A stretch of 10,547 nt of DNA from an uncultured bacterium. Lineage in GTDB: Bacteria; Desulfobacterota; Desulfobulbia; Desulfobulbales; Desulfobulbaceae. The notes under the pieces were generated by a model. It had not been told where the DNA came from. It did not search any database and saw only the letters and a list, made by a program, of their open reading frames with translations. This document shows positions 1 through 6,798 of this stretch, one piece after another (the first letter of the stretch is position 1; every line of letters begins with the position of its first letter). The stretch covers positions 1-10,547 of the forward strand of contig CAITZN010000194.1 of NCBI GenBank assembly GCA_903896915.1, read 5' to 3'. Position numbers and translations under genes: made by a program.

Positions 1-368
1 TCTATGACCTTATATCCTCGTGTACGAGCATACTGTAATGAATTCGATGTTGGCTTTGCTCCTTTAGACAGTAAAAATTTTACCATCTCAACCTGACCTC
101 TTCCGGCCGATAATCCAAGAGCGGCTCCTCCTCCGACGTTCACGTCCATTCCGGCATCGAGAAAAAGCATGACAGCGGTCATGTCACCTGCCCCAGCAGA
201 TGTCGCAAACTGCCGCTCAGTGTACTCGATCCCCATTTGCTTTATATCTTTTCTCGCACTTACGGGGTCTGCGGCAGATGCACTATTAACGCCAAAGAAA
301 GCGCTGAATGCAATTACGGCAATCATTGCGGCTATCGTACCCTGACCGCAAAAAAATCTTTTTATCAT
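1..368 (-). CDS. Secreted ankyrin-repeat protein, N-terminal part (3' end beyond the window)
   Basis: The reading frame is open from an ATG at 366-368 to the window edge (122 complete codons, no stop). Residues 1-32 look like a Sec signal peptide: a basic start (MIKR), a hydrophobic stretch at about residues 11-27 and a likely cleavage after A30-S31-A32. There is no lipobox cysteine, so the product is probably soluble periplasmic or secreted. Residues about 54-107 resemble ankyrin repeats, with the helix-turn-helix pattern around 'GDMTAVMLFLDAGMDVN' and again around 'GQVEMVKFLLSKGAKP'; a third repeat seems to start near residue 110. Ankyrin repeats bind proteins, but the partner is not predictable here. 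The start is supported by a strong AAGGAGG 7 nt upstream. The ATG at 371-373 is rejected because it meets TGA after one codon. The gene is divergent from the histidine kinase; a functional link is not shown. Confidence 0.82.
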   Translation of the reverse strand, partial: MIKRFFCGQGTIAAMIAVIAFSAFFGVNSASAADPVSARKDIKQMGIEYTERQFATSAGAGDMTAVMLFLDAGMDVNVGGGAALGLSAGRGQVEMVKFLLSKGAKPTSNSLQYARTRGYKVI

Positions 369-375
369 TGCATGT

Positions 376-382
376 CCTCCTT
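376..382 (-). promoter_or_regulatory. Ribosome binding site of the ankyrin-repeat gene
   Basis: On the minus strand this reads AAGGAGG, close to the ideal anti-16S sequence, 7 nt before the ATG at 366-368. It selects that ATG over the nearby ATG at 371-373, which is closed by a stop after one codon. Confidence 0.8.
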
Positions 383-418
383 GCAAGTTGAGAAGCAATA
401 AGTTTCCATTTCAACTAA

Positions 419-447
419 AACATAAATGAATTCCAATACTGAGACAA
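419..447 (-). promoter_or_regulatory. Tentative sigma-70-type promoter of the ankyrin-repeat gene
   Basis: On the minus strand TTGTCT (442-447) and TATGTT (419-424) are separated by 17 nt, about 50 nt upstream of the ankyrin gene start. Each hexamer matches only part of the consensus and the region is A/T-rich, so a chance match is quite possible. Confidence 0.27.
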
Positions 448-493
448 TGTGTTTTCTTCAATTCAATAAGATGCTACCCTGAAATCGGATGAA

Positions 494-593
494 TCTCTAA
501 GTTGCCTTCAAAGAAAGAAATTTCACCAACATAATTTAGAGGCATCGCTGACTGACTAATTCAGATAACAAGGCAACTGTGCCCGATTAGAGA
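494..593. repeat. Inverted repeat in the leader of the histidine kinase gene
   Basis: AGTTGCCTT at 500-508 has its perfect reverse complement AAGGCAACT at 570-578. Just outside, TCTCTAA (494-500) is matched by TTAGAGA (587-593), with an 8-nt interruption on the right arm. A second possible partner, TTAGAG, lies at 536-541, so alternative pairings exist. The arms are 61 nt apart and there is no T-run after the right arm, so this is not a simple terminator. It could be a folded 5' leader, a dispersed operator pair or chance in A/T-rich DNA. Confidence 0.35.
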
Positions 594-644
594 ATTATCC
601 ACAATGTCACAATCAATCGTTTTTCCCGGATAAACTGGTCTGTT

Positions 645-649
645 GGGAG
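645..649 (+). promoter_or_regulatory. Ribosome binding site of the histidine kinase gene
   Basis: GGGAG lies 6 nt before the ATG at 656-658. It is the only good Shine-Dalgarno match near the 5' end of this reading frame and supports that start. I found no convincing promoter for this gene between the ankyrin gene and this site. Confidence 0.65.
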
Positions 650-655
650 TAGCTT

Positions 656-2911
656 ATGGATGATCATGCAGGTTCCGAATCCACTAAGTTGATGTTCCTC
701 AAAACACGGGTTGCTGAACTGGAAGCTCGAGAAGCCCAGCTCAAAGATGACCATGGAAACCTGGTGCAACTCTATGAGCGGGCACCGCTTGCCTACCTGT
801 CACTCGATCATGACAGCTGCCTCATTGAGGTCAACGAGACCTGGCTGGTGACTCTCGGCTATACCAGAGATGAGGTCCTTGGCAAAAATTTCAGGGATTT
901 TTTGCATCCCGACTGGCGAGATTATTTCAATCATAATTTTAAGCAGTTAAAGGTAGCAGGAGAGATTATCGGCATTGAGTTCGAGATGATCAAAAAGGAT
1001 GGCTCCACTATCCTTGTTTCCTTTCATTATAAAATTGGCAGGAATTCCGAGGGGCGTTTCCAACAGACCCACTGTATCTTTCAAGACATCACCGAGCATC
1101 GCCAGACAAAAGAGGCTTTGCGTGACAGTGAAGAGAAGTTTAGAGCAATTTACAATGCGTCTTTTGGCGGCATTCTGATCCATGACCAAAGAATTATTTT
1201 GGATTGCAATCAGGGCCTTTCAGACCAGACCGGTTACACGATTGACGAGCTCATCGGCATAGATGGGCTTATGCTCACGGCCCCAGAATCTCGTCATATA
1301 GTGTTACAAAATATTCAGCGCAGCTATGAACAACCCTATGAAATTATGGGGCTTCGCAAAGATGGCACGAGATATCCAGTCAGCATTCGAGGTACCAGTA
1401 TCCCCTATAAAGGACGAACGGTTCGATTGGCCGAATTTCGTGACATTACTGAATACAAACGTATGGAGGAAGTACTCGCAAAACGCTTGGTAAGCCTCAC
1501 AAGTCCAATCACCCAAAGCAATGGCATAACCTTCGAGGATCTGTTTGATCCGGCTGTCATTCAACGCATCCAGGATGAATTTGCTTCAGCTACCGGAGTA
1601 GCTTCCATTATCACGCATCCCAACGGAATTCCGATTACAGCTCCGAGCAATTTTACCCACCTGTGCAGCGAAATCATCCGTAAAACCGAACAAGGTTGCT
1701 CTAACTGTTTTAAATCTGATGCGGCTATCGGACGCTATCACCCCAACGGTCCTATTGTACAGCCTTGCCTCAGCGGAGGATTATGGGATGCTGGAGCCAG
1801 CATCACCGTCGGCGGTCATCACATCGCCAACTGGTTGATCGGCCAAGTAAGAAATGAAACCCAAAGCGAAGAAAGCATGCATGCTTATGCCCGTGCAATT
1901 GATGCGGACGAAACGGCTTTCATGAAAGCATTCCATGAAGTCCCTTCCATGACCCTCGATCGATTTAAACATATTGCGCAAGCCCTCTTTACCCTGGCAA
2001 ATCAATTGTCTGAAACTGCGTATCAAAATATCCAGCAAGCGCGTTCGATTACGGAGCGCAAGCATGCTGAGAAGGCTCTGCTGGAGAGTGAAGAACGATT
2101 CCGTATGGCCATGGAAGCTACCAAAGATGGGTTATGGGATTGGAACATTGAATCGGGAGATGTTTATTACAGTCCAAGCTATTGGACAATGCTGGGTTAT
2201 GATGCCGAGAGGATTCCGCCAACCACCGAGGCATGGACGGAGCTGATCCATCCCGATGACCGAGCAGCTGTGTTTGCCGCGAATAATGATTGTATTGAAG
2301 ATCGATGCGAATCATTCCTCATTGAATACCGCATGCAAACAAGCAGTGGGAATTGGAAATGGCTCCAGGGTAGAGGAAAGGTTGTCAAGCGAGGTGAGAA
2401 TGGGCAAGCATTGCGGCTGGTCGGAACCCACATCGACATCACTGAGCGCAAACAGGCTGAAGAAGAACATGAAATACTGACAGCTCAGCTGCAACAATCC
2501 CAGAAGCTCGAGTCTGTTGCTCGCTTAGCAGGTGGTATCGCCCATGACTTCAACAATATGCTCACCGTCATCCAGGGGCATGCAGACTTGGCCATAATGA
2601 ATATGAAACCGGACAACCCCTATTTTCATCGTTTCGATGCAATCCGGGATATCGTCCAGCGCTCGGCTGATCTGACCCGGCAACTGCTCGCCTTTGCTCG
2701 CAAGCAGCCCATCACCCTCAAAGTGCTCGATCTGAACGAAACCGTTGAAAATATGCTCACCATGCTCCGTCGGCTCATCGGTGAGGATATCAATCTCGCT
2801 TGGATGCCTGAAAGCGGTTTATGGTCCGTCAAGGCAGATCCTTCCCAGATTGATCAGATCCTAGCTAATCTCTGCGTCAATGCTCGGGACGCAATCGATG
2901 GGGTCGGCTAA
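656..2911 (+). CDS. Sensor histidine kinase, N-terminal part (PAS-PAS-PocR-PAS-HisKA)
   Basis: This 751-residue product has no clear signal peptide or membrane segment, so it is probably a cytoplasmic sensor. In order: a short helical lead (about 10-38); PAS 1 (about 35-147, ending in a PAC-like 'FQDITEHR'); PAS 2 (about 161-272); a PocR-type sensory domain (about 292-462) with Cys337, Cys348, Cys351 and Cys371; PAS 3 (about 478-598, with 'WDW' and 'HPDDR' motifs of the PAS_3 type); and a HisKA dimerisation domain (about 610-680). The H-box 'GGIAHDFNNML' places the phospho-accepting histidine at His630, in a class often seen in hybrid kinases with this HDFNN signature. The N-box begins the ATPase domain (Asn742), and then a TAA ends the frame. 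Alone this piece has sensor domains and the histidine but not the ATP lid or G boxes. The signal is unknown; PAS and PocR domains commonly bind small ligands or cofactors. Confidence 0.85.
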   Translation: MDDHAGSESTKLMFLKTRVAELEAREAQLKDDHGNLVQLYERAPLAYLSLDHDSCLIEVNETWLVTLGYTRDEVLGKNFRDFLHPDWRDYFNHNFKQLKVAGEIIGIEFEMIKKDGSTILVSFHYKIGRNSEGRFQQTHCIFQDITEHRQTKEALRDSEEKFRAIYNASFGGILIHDQRIILDCNQGLSDQTGYTIDELIGIDGLMLTAPESRHIVLQNIQRSYEQPYEIMGLRKDGTRYPVSIRGTSIPYKGRTVRLAEFRDITEYKRMEEVLAKRLVSLTSPITQSNGITFEDLFDPAVIQRIQDEFASATGVASIITHPNGIPITAPSNFTHLCSEIIRKTEQGCSNCFKSDAAIGRYHPNGPIVQPCLSGGLWDAGASITVGGHHIANWLIGQVRNETQSEESMHAYARAIDADETAFMKAFHEVPSMTLDRFKHIAQALFTLANQLSETAYQNIQQARSITERKHAEKALLESEERFRMAMEATKDGLWDWNIESGDVYYSPSYWTMLGYDAERIPPTTEAWTELIHPDDRAAVFAANNDCIEDRCESFLIEYRMQTSSGNWKWLQGRGKVVKRGENGQALRLVGTHIDITERKQAEEEHEILTAQLQQSQKLESVARLAGGIAHDFNNMLTVIQGHADLAIMNMKPDNPYFHRFDAIRDIVQRSADLTRQLLAFARKQPITLKVLDLNETVENMLTMLRRLIGEDINLAWMPESGLWSVKADPSQIDQILANLCVNARDAIDGVG
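2909..2911 (+). other. In-frame TAA stop that splits the kinase
   Basis: The codon follows 'DAIDGVG' and precedes 'IIVETGN', a stretch where related kinases read straight through. It is one base away from AAA (Lys), AAA being common at this site. TAA is not a codon used for selenocysteine (TGA) or pyrrolysine (TAG), so programmed insertion of those residues is unlikely. Confidence 0.8.
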
Positions 2912-2917
2912 ATCATC

Positions 2918-3658
2918 GTGGAGACAGGAAATAGAACCTTTGACGAGGAATACTGTGTCACTCATGCTGGCTTTACGCCAGGAGAATATGTACGGATTGC
3001 AGTGAGCGATGATGGCTGTGGCATGGATAAACAGATGCTGGCCAGTATCTTCGAACCTTTTTTCACAACCAAGGGTATCGGCAAAGGGACGGGTCTGGGC
3101 CTGGCCACAGTGTACGGTGCCGTTAAGCAGAACAAAGGTTTTATCAATGTTTACAGCGAGCCCGGACAAGGGGCAGTCTTTGCGATCTACCTACCCCGTC
3201 ACTTGGGGAAGACTGAGCCGATGTGGACAGGAGGTGCCGTGGAACCTGTTGCGCGGGGCCACGAAACCATCCTTGTGGTGGAAGATGAGCCAACAATCCT
3301 GGAAATGAGCGTGACAATTCTCCAAGAACTCGGCTACACCGTGCTTGCCGCAAGCACACCGAGCGAAGCCATCCGTATGGCCAAAGTGCATGAGCAAAAG
3401 ATCGATCTGCTTCTGACGGATGTCATCATGCCCGAGATGAACGGACGGGACCTGGCTGAACGGCTCCAGATACTTCAGCCGTTGGTGAAACGCCTGTTCA
3501 TGTCAGGCTACACTGCCGATATCATCGCCCACCAGGGTGTACTGGATGAAGGAGTCCATTTCATCCAAAAGCCATTTTCCCACACTGCACTGGCAGCCAT
3601 AGTTCGGAAGGTATTGGATAGCATTAAAGCTGAAAGAATATCGAGCTCGTTGAAATGA
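2918..3658 (+). CDS. Hybrid histidine kinase, C-terminal part (HATPase end plus receiver domain)
   Basis: The 246-residue frame can start at GTG 2918, six bases after the upstream stop. No good Shine-Dalgarno is seen (GGGG at 2900-2903 is 14 nt away), so independent translation would depend on reinitiation. Residues about 1-95 are the rest of the HATPase domain: G1 box 'DDGCGM' (Asp32), F-box 'IFEPFFTTK' and G2 box 'GKGTGLGLA' (about 55-63). Residues about 116-236 form a receiver domain with acidic residues Glu122 and Asp123, phospho-accepting Asp168 in 'LLLTDVIMP', Ser196 and Lys218 in 'QKPF'. There is no output domain, so in the intact protein the phosphate would pass from His630 to this Asp and then to an unlinked phosphotransfer partner or regulator. 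All receiver residues are preserved. Confidence 0.72.
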   Translation: METGNRTFDEEYCVTHAGFTPGEYVRIAVSDDGCGMDKQMLASIFEPFFTTKGIGKGTGLGLATVYGAVKQNKGFINVYSEPGQGAVFAIYLPRHLGKTEPMWTGGAVEPVARGHETILVVEDEPTILEMSVTILQELGYTVLAASTPSEAIRMAKVHEQKIDLLLTDVIMPEMNGRDLAERLQILQPLVKRLFMSGYTADIIAHQGVLDEGVHFIQKPFSHTALAAIVRKVLDSIKAERISSSLK

Positions 3659-3785
3659 CCGATCCACTTAAGGCGGCGTCACTTGAAACGAGTTGTTCAA
3701 TGAGGCACGGGAGGGATGGGCATCCAAGGTTATCGTTGATCACAAACTGAGATTGCAAAAGACTTTTTCCGGGGTAGCCTACAAC
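3659..3785. other. Convergent intergenic region, no clear terminator
   Basis: The kinase gene and the nuo operon converge on these 127 bases. I find no G/C-rich hairpin followed by a T-run on either strand. GGAT/ATCC at about 3714-3725 is only a 4-bp stem, and the A/T-rich AAAAG/CTTTT near 3757-3768 leaves no loop. Termination may be Rho-dependent or occur inside the facing genes. Confidence 0.5.
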
Positions 3786-5225
3786 TCATAACAAGGCTCT
3801 TGCTGCCCAATCAAGAAGAGAACCGGGAAAGAGGCCTAATCCAACCACACCTATGAGGCAGAGACCGAGGGCGACGATCATACCGGGTGAATACTGAAGG
3901 GTAGAATTCTGTTGCGGATCGGTCATATACATATAGCGCACAACCCGCAGGTAGAAATAGGCGGAGATGGCGCTAAAAAGAACTGCGCCAACTACCGTCA
4001 TTGTATACCCCGCAGCAAAAGCCGCTTTGAGCAGATAAAACTTGCCAATGAAACCGGCGGTCGGCGGGATGCCGGTCAGGGAAAACAGAAAGACCAGCAT
4101 CAAGGCTGCGGCTATCGGGCTCCGTGCCGCCAGTCCCTTACAGTCTTCAATGGATTCATGGGGTTGACCGGGGGTGGCCAGAAGCATGAGGATGGCAAAG
4201 GCCCCCATGTTCATGAACATATAGATGAAAAGATAGGTCATGGTGGCCGATATTCCCTCGGTAGTCCCGGCCAAGAGCCCCAACAGGGCATACCCGGCAT
4301 GGGCGATGGCCGAATAGGCCAGCATCCTTTTCAGGCTTTGCTGGCACAGGGCAGTGATATTGCCCACAGCCATGGTCAACAGAGCCAGCACCGCCAGCAC
4401 CGGGCCCCAGTGGTCGTGGAGTTGCGGCAGACCGAAGAAGAGGACTCGGCTAAAAATAGCAAAACCTGCGACCTTGGGCCCGACCGACATGAAAGCGGTG
4501 ACCACGGTGGGTGCCCCCTCGTAGACATCCGGGGTCCAGAGATGAAACGGGGCCACTGCCACCTTAAAACAGAATCCGGCAAGCAGTAAAGACAGGGCGG
4601 CAAGCAGGGCCGGATTATTGGTCAGGTGCAGGGAGTTGATCAGCTCCCCTATCCTGCCAATATCGGTGGTGCCTGTCAGGCCATAGACCAGCGACATGCC
4701 GAATAGCAGCAGGGCCGAGGCGAAACCGCCCATCAAAAAATATTTAATGGCCGCCTCACTGGTCCTGTTTTCCTTCTTGTGCAACCCTACCAGAGCATAC
4801 ACCGGCAGGGCCATCAGCTCCAATCCCAAGTACAATACCATCAGGTCGCCGGCCGAGGCCATGATCAGCATACCAACCGCAGAAAATACCAGCAGGCTGT
4901 AGTATTCCCCTTGGGGCATCGCGATAATGCGACGAAAATGCTCACTCATCAAAGTGGTAAGGATCACCCCAACCAGGCAGATACTCTTAAAAAATACGGA
5001 AAACCCGTCGGTGAGGAACATGCCGCCGAAGGAGATGGACGGTCGCGAACCCATGATCATGGCCAAGGCGGTGAGACAACCAACCACGGTGAGCCAGGGC
5101 AGAATCTGTCGCTGCCGAGGCGAAAAGAGATCAAGGCCTATCAGCAGCACGCCGATGCTGATCAGCAGCAGTTCGGGAAGAATGGGGCCAACATCAGCCC
5201 AGTTGACCGTCACGGTAGAGATCAT
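3786..5225 (-). CDS. nuoN: NADH:quinone oxidoreductase subunit N
   Basis: The 479-residue polytopic membrane protein is of usual length for NuoN, one of the three antiporter-like proton-channel subunits of complex I. The key charged residues are visible: Glu136 in the TM5 motif 'LYLGLELMALP', Lys221 and His228 in 'KVAVAPFHLWTPD', Lys251 in 'VGPKVAGF' and Lys395 in 'GFIGKFYLLKA'. The 'GAPTVVTAFMSVGPK' segment separates it from NuoM and NuoL, which carry different residues at these places. It is the last gene of the operon, 43 nt after nuoM. The start is chosen at ATG 5223-5225, preceded by GGAG with 5-nt spacing; an upstream ATG overlapping that GGAG meets a stop after three further codons. 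Confidence 0.96.
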   Translation of the reverse strand: MISTVTVNWADVGPILPELLLISIGVLLIGLDLFSPRQRQILPWLTVVGCLTALAMIMGSRPSISFGGMFLTDGFSVFFKSICLVGVILTTLMSEHFRRIIAMPQGEYYSLLVFSAVGMLIMASAGDLMVLYLGLELMALPVYALVGLHKKENRTSEAAIKYFLMGGFASALLLFGMSLVYGLTGTTDIGRIGELINSLHLTNNPALLAALSLLLAGFCFKVAVAPFHLWTPDVYEGAPTVVTAFMSVGPKVAGFAIFSRVLFFGLPQLHDHWGPVLAVLALLTMAVGNITALCQQSLKRMLAYSAIAHAGYALLGLLAGTTEGISATMTYLFIYMFMNMGAFAILMLLATPGQPHESIEDCKGLAARSPIAAALMLVFLFSLTGIPPTAGFIGKFYLLKAAFAAGYTMTVVGAVLFSAISAYFYLRVVRYMYMTDPQQNSTLQYSPGMIVALGLCLIGVVGLGLFPGSLLDWAARALL

Positions 5226-5268
5226 GGTTGCTCCATAATTACAACAGGTAGTTCAGGTGTTATTCCGT

Positions 5269-6768
5269 TCATGGTTGGATCGGCAAAGCCATACCAGCCA
5301 ACCCAATGCCGTTAACCTGGTCGAGGAGATGGCTCACCGAGACATGGAGAAAGCTAAGCAGGGCATTGGGATAGAGACCTATCCAGATGATGAGCAGAGC
5401 CATCGGCACCAGGGTGAGAATTTCTCGGAGGTTGAGCTCAACAAGATCACGCATGCCCTCCTTAACCCCGTTAAAAAAGATACGCTGATAGAGCCAGAGC
5501 ATATACCAGGCCCCGAGAATAAGACCCGAGGCGGCAACCACAGCGGTCCAGGGTAGACGTTCGAAACCGCCGAGCAGGATAAGAAATTCGCCGATAAAAC
5601 CGTTAGTCCCAGGCAACCCAACTGCGGCCAGGGTGAAGAGGAGGAAAAATCCTGAAAAAATCGGCATGATGGAGGCCAGGCCGCCATAAGCCGCGATCTC
5701 CCGGGTATGGGTACGTTCATAAACCATACCGATGGCAAGAAACAGGGCGCCGGTGACGATGCCGTGATTGATCATCTGCAGGATCCCGCCCTCGAGACCG
5801 TGCTGATTAAGGGCAAAGAGCCCTAGGGTGACAAAACCCATATGGCTGACCGAGCTGTAGGCTATCAGCCGTTTGAGGTCGGTCTGGGCTAAGCAGATAA
5901 TAGCCCCATAGACAATGGCAATAACCGAAAGGATGAGCATGGGCAGCAGCATCTGCTGGGTGGCATCCGGCAGAATGGGCAGGGAGAAGCGGAGAAAACC
6001 GTAGGCCCCCATCTTTATCAATACCCCGGCAAGGATGACCGAACCAGCGGCAGGGGCCTCGGTGTGCGCATCAGGCAGCCAGGTATGCACAGGCCACATC
6101 GGTACTTTGACTGCAAAGGCTGCAAAAAAGGCCCAGAAAAGAAGCAACTGCAGCTTGAGCGGATAGGCCTGGCCGGCCAGTTTGATGATATCAAAGGTCT
6201 GGCCACCTTTGAAATAGAGCAAGATGATACCCACCAACATCAGCAGACTGCCGACCAGGGTATAGAGGAAAAACTTCACGGTCGCATAAATCCGGTTCGG
6301 TCCGCCCCAGACGCCGATAATCAGGAACATCGGGATAAGCATCGCTTCCCAGAAGATGTAAAAAAGAAAAAAATCAGTGGCGCAGAAAACTCCCATCATC
6401 ATTCCTTCCAAAAGCAGCAGCGCCACAAAAAACTCCTGCACCTTGGTGGTGATACTCTCCCAGGAAACCAGGATGGAAAGAACGATGATCAATCCGGTCA
6501 GCAGCAGAAAGAGGATGCTGATACCGTCGATACCCAGACTATAGTTGATGTTCAGGGCTTTGATCCAGGGGAGGTGCTCCCTAAATTGCATGAGATAGGT
6601 AGTCTTGTCAAAGAGGAGCACGACCGGCAGACAGAGGACAAGTTCTATCAGGCTGATGAGCAGGGCCATCAACCTAATGGTCGCGGTCTGCTGCCGGGGC
6701 ACGACCAGCAGCGAGAGGCCTCCGAGGACCGGAAAGAAAATCAGGGTACTGAGGAGAGGTATCGACAT
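5269..6768 (-). CDS. nuoM: NADH:quinone oxidoreductase subunit M
   Basis: The 499-residue product is the central antiporter-like proton-channel subunit of complex I. It carries Glu141 in TM5 ('FWEAMLIPM'), Lys221 and His228 in 'KVPMWPVHTWLPDAHTEAP', Lys252 in 'LIKMGAYG' and Glu394 in 'GFIGEFLIL'. Glutamate at this last site, where NuoN has lysine (395) and NuoL has lysine (403), is diagnostic of NuoM. The discontinuous helix region 'LKRLIAYSSVSHMG' (299-311) is normal. The gene starts 30 nt after nuoL. Its ribosome binding site is modest (GGAAG, 8 nt before ATG), which may mean partial reliance on coupling to nuoL translation. Confidence 0.97.
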   Translation of the reverse strand: MSIPLLSTLIFFPVLGGLSLLVVPRQQTATIRLMALLISLIELVLCLPVVLLFDKTTYLMQFREHLPWIKALNINYSLGIDGISILFLLLTGLIIVLSILVSWESITTKVQEFFVALLLLEGMMMGVFCATDFFLFYIFWEAMLIPMFLIIGVWGGPNRIYATVKFFLYTLVGSLLMLVGIILLYFKGGQTFDIIKLAGQAYPLKLQLLLFWAFFAAFAVKVPMWPVHTWLPDAHTEAPAAGSVILAGVLIKMGAYGFLRFSLPILPDATQQMLLPMLILSVIAIVYGAIICLAQTDLKRLIAYSSVSHMGFVTLGLFALNQHGLEGGILQMINHGIVTGALFLAIGMVYERTHTREIAAYGGLASIMPIFSGFFLLFTLAAVGLPGTNGFIGEFLILLGGFERLPWTAVVAASGLILGAWYMLWLYQRIFFNGVKEGMRDLVELNLREILTLVPMALLIIWIGLYPNALLSFLHVSVSHLLDQVNGIGLAGMALPIQP

Positions 6769-6798
6769 GGGATGAGCTTCCGCAAGGGTAATTTTAGG

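Larger units (their letters stand above)
656..3658 (+). pseudogene. Hybrid sensor histidine kinase interrupted by an in-frame TAA
   Basis: Two ORFs (656-2911 and 2918-3658) lie in the same frame, separated only by TAA plus two isoleucine codons. Read through, they make one 1000-position protein with a continuous domain order: PAS, PAS, PocR, PAS, HisKA, HATPase, receiver. The stop falls in the HATPase domain, between the N-box (NARDA) and the G1 box (DDGCGM). Many family members have a lysine at this position in a 'GVGKI'-like context, so AAA to TAA by one base change is the simplest explanation. There is no frameshift, deletion or insertion element, and all catalytic residues are kept on both sides. 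This implies a very recent nonsense mutation, a sequence error or expression as two pieces. If the stop is real, the main product ends in an incomplete ATPase domain and should not autophosphorylate. Confidence 0.7.

Noticed and set aside
570..584. Possible sigma-54 promoter on the minus strand (GGGCACAG-TTGCC)
   Set aside because: Only two bases separate the GGCAC-like and TTGC-like parts; the sigma-54 consensus needs five, so the spacing is wrong.
2909..2911. Recoded stop codon (selenocysteine or pyrrolysine)
   Set aside because: The codon is TAA, not TGA or TAG, and no recoding element is evident after it.
3714..3725. Small hairpin GGAT-GGGC-ATCC as a terminator
   Set aside because: The stem is only 4 bp and no T-run follows on either strand.
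3912..4589. 225-codon plus-strand ORF opposite nuoN
   Set aside because: Low-complexity polar translation (many Gln, His and Gly) that mirrors nuoN; there is no recognisable motif.
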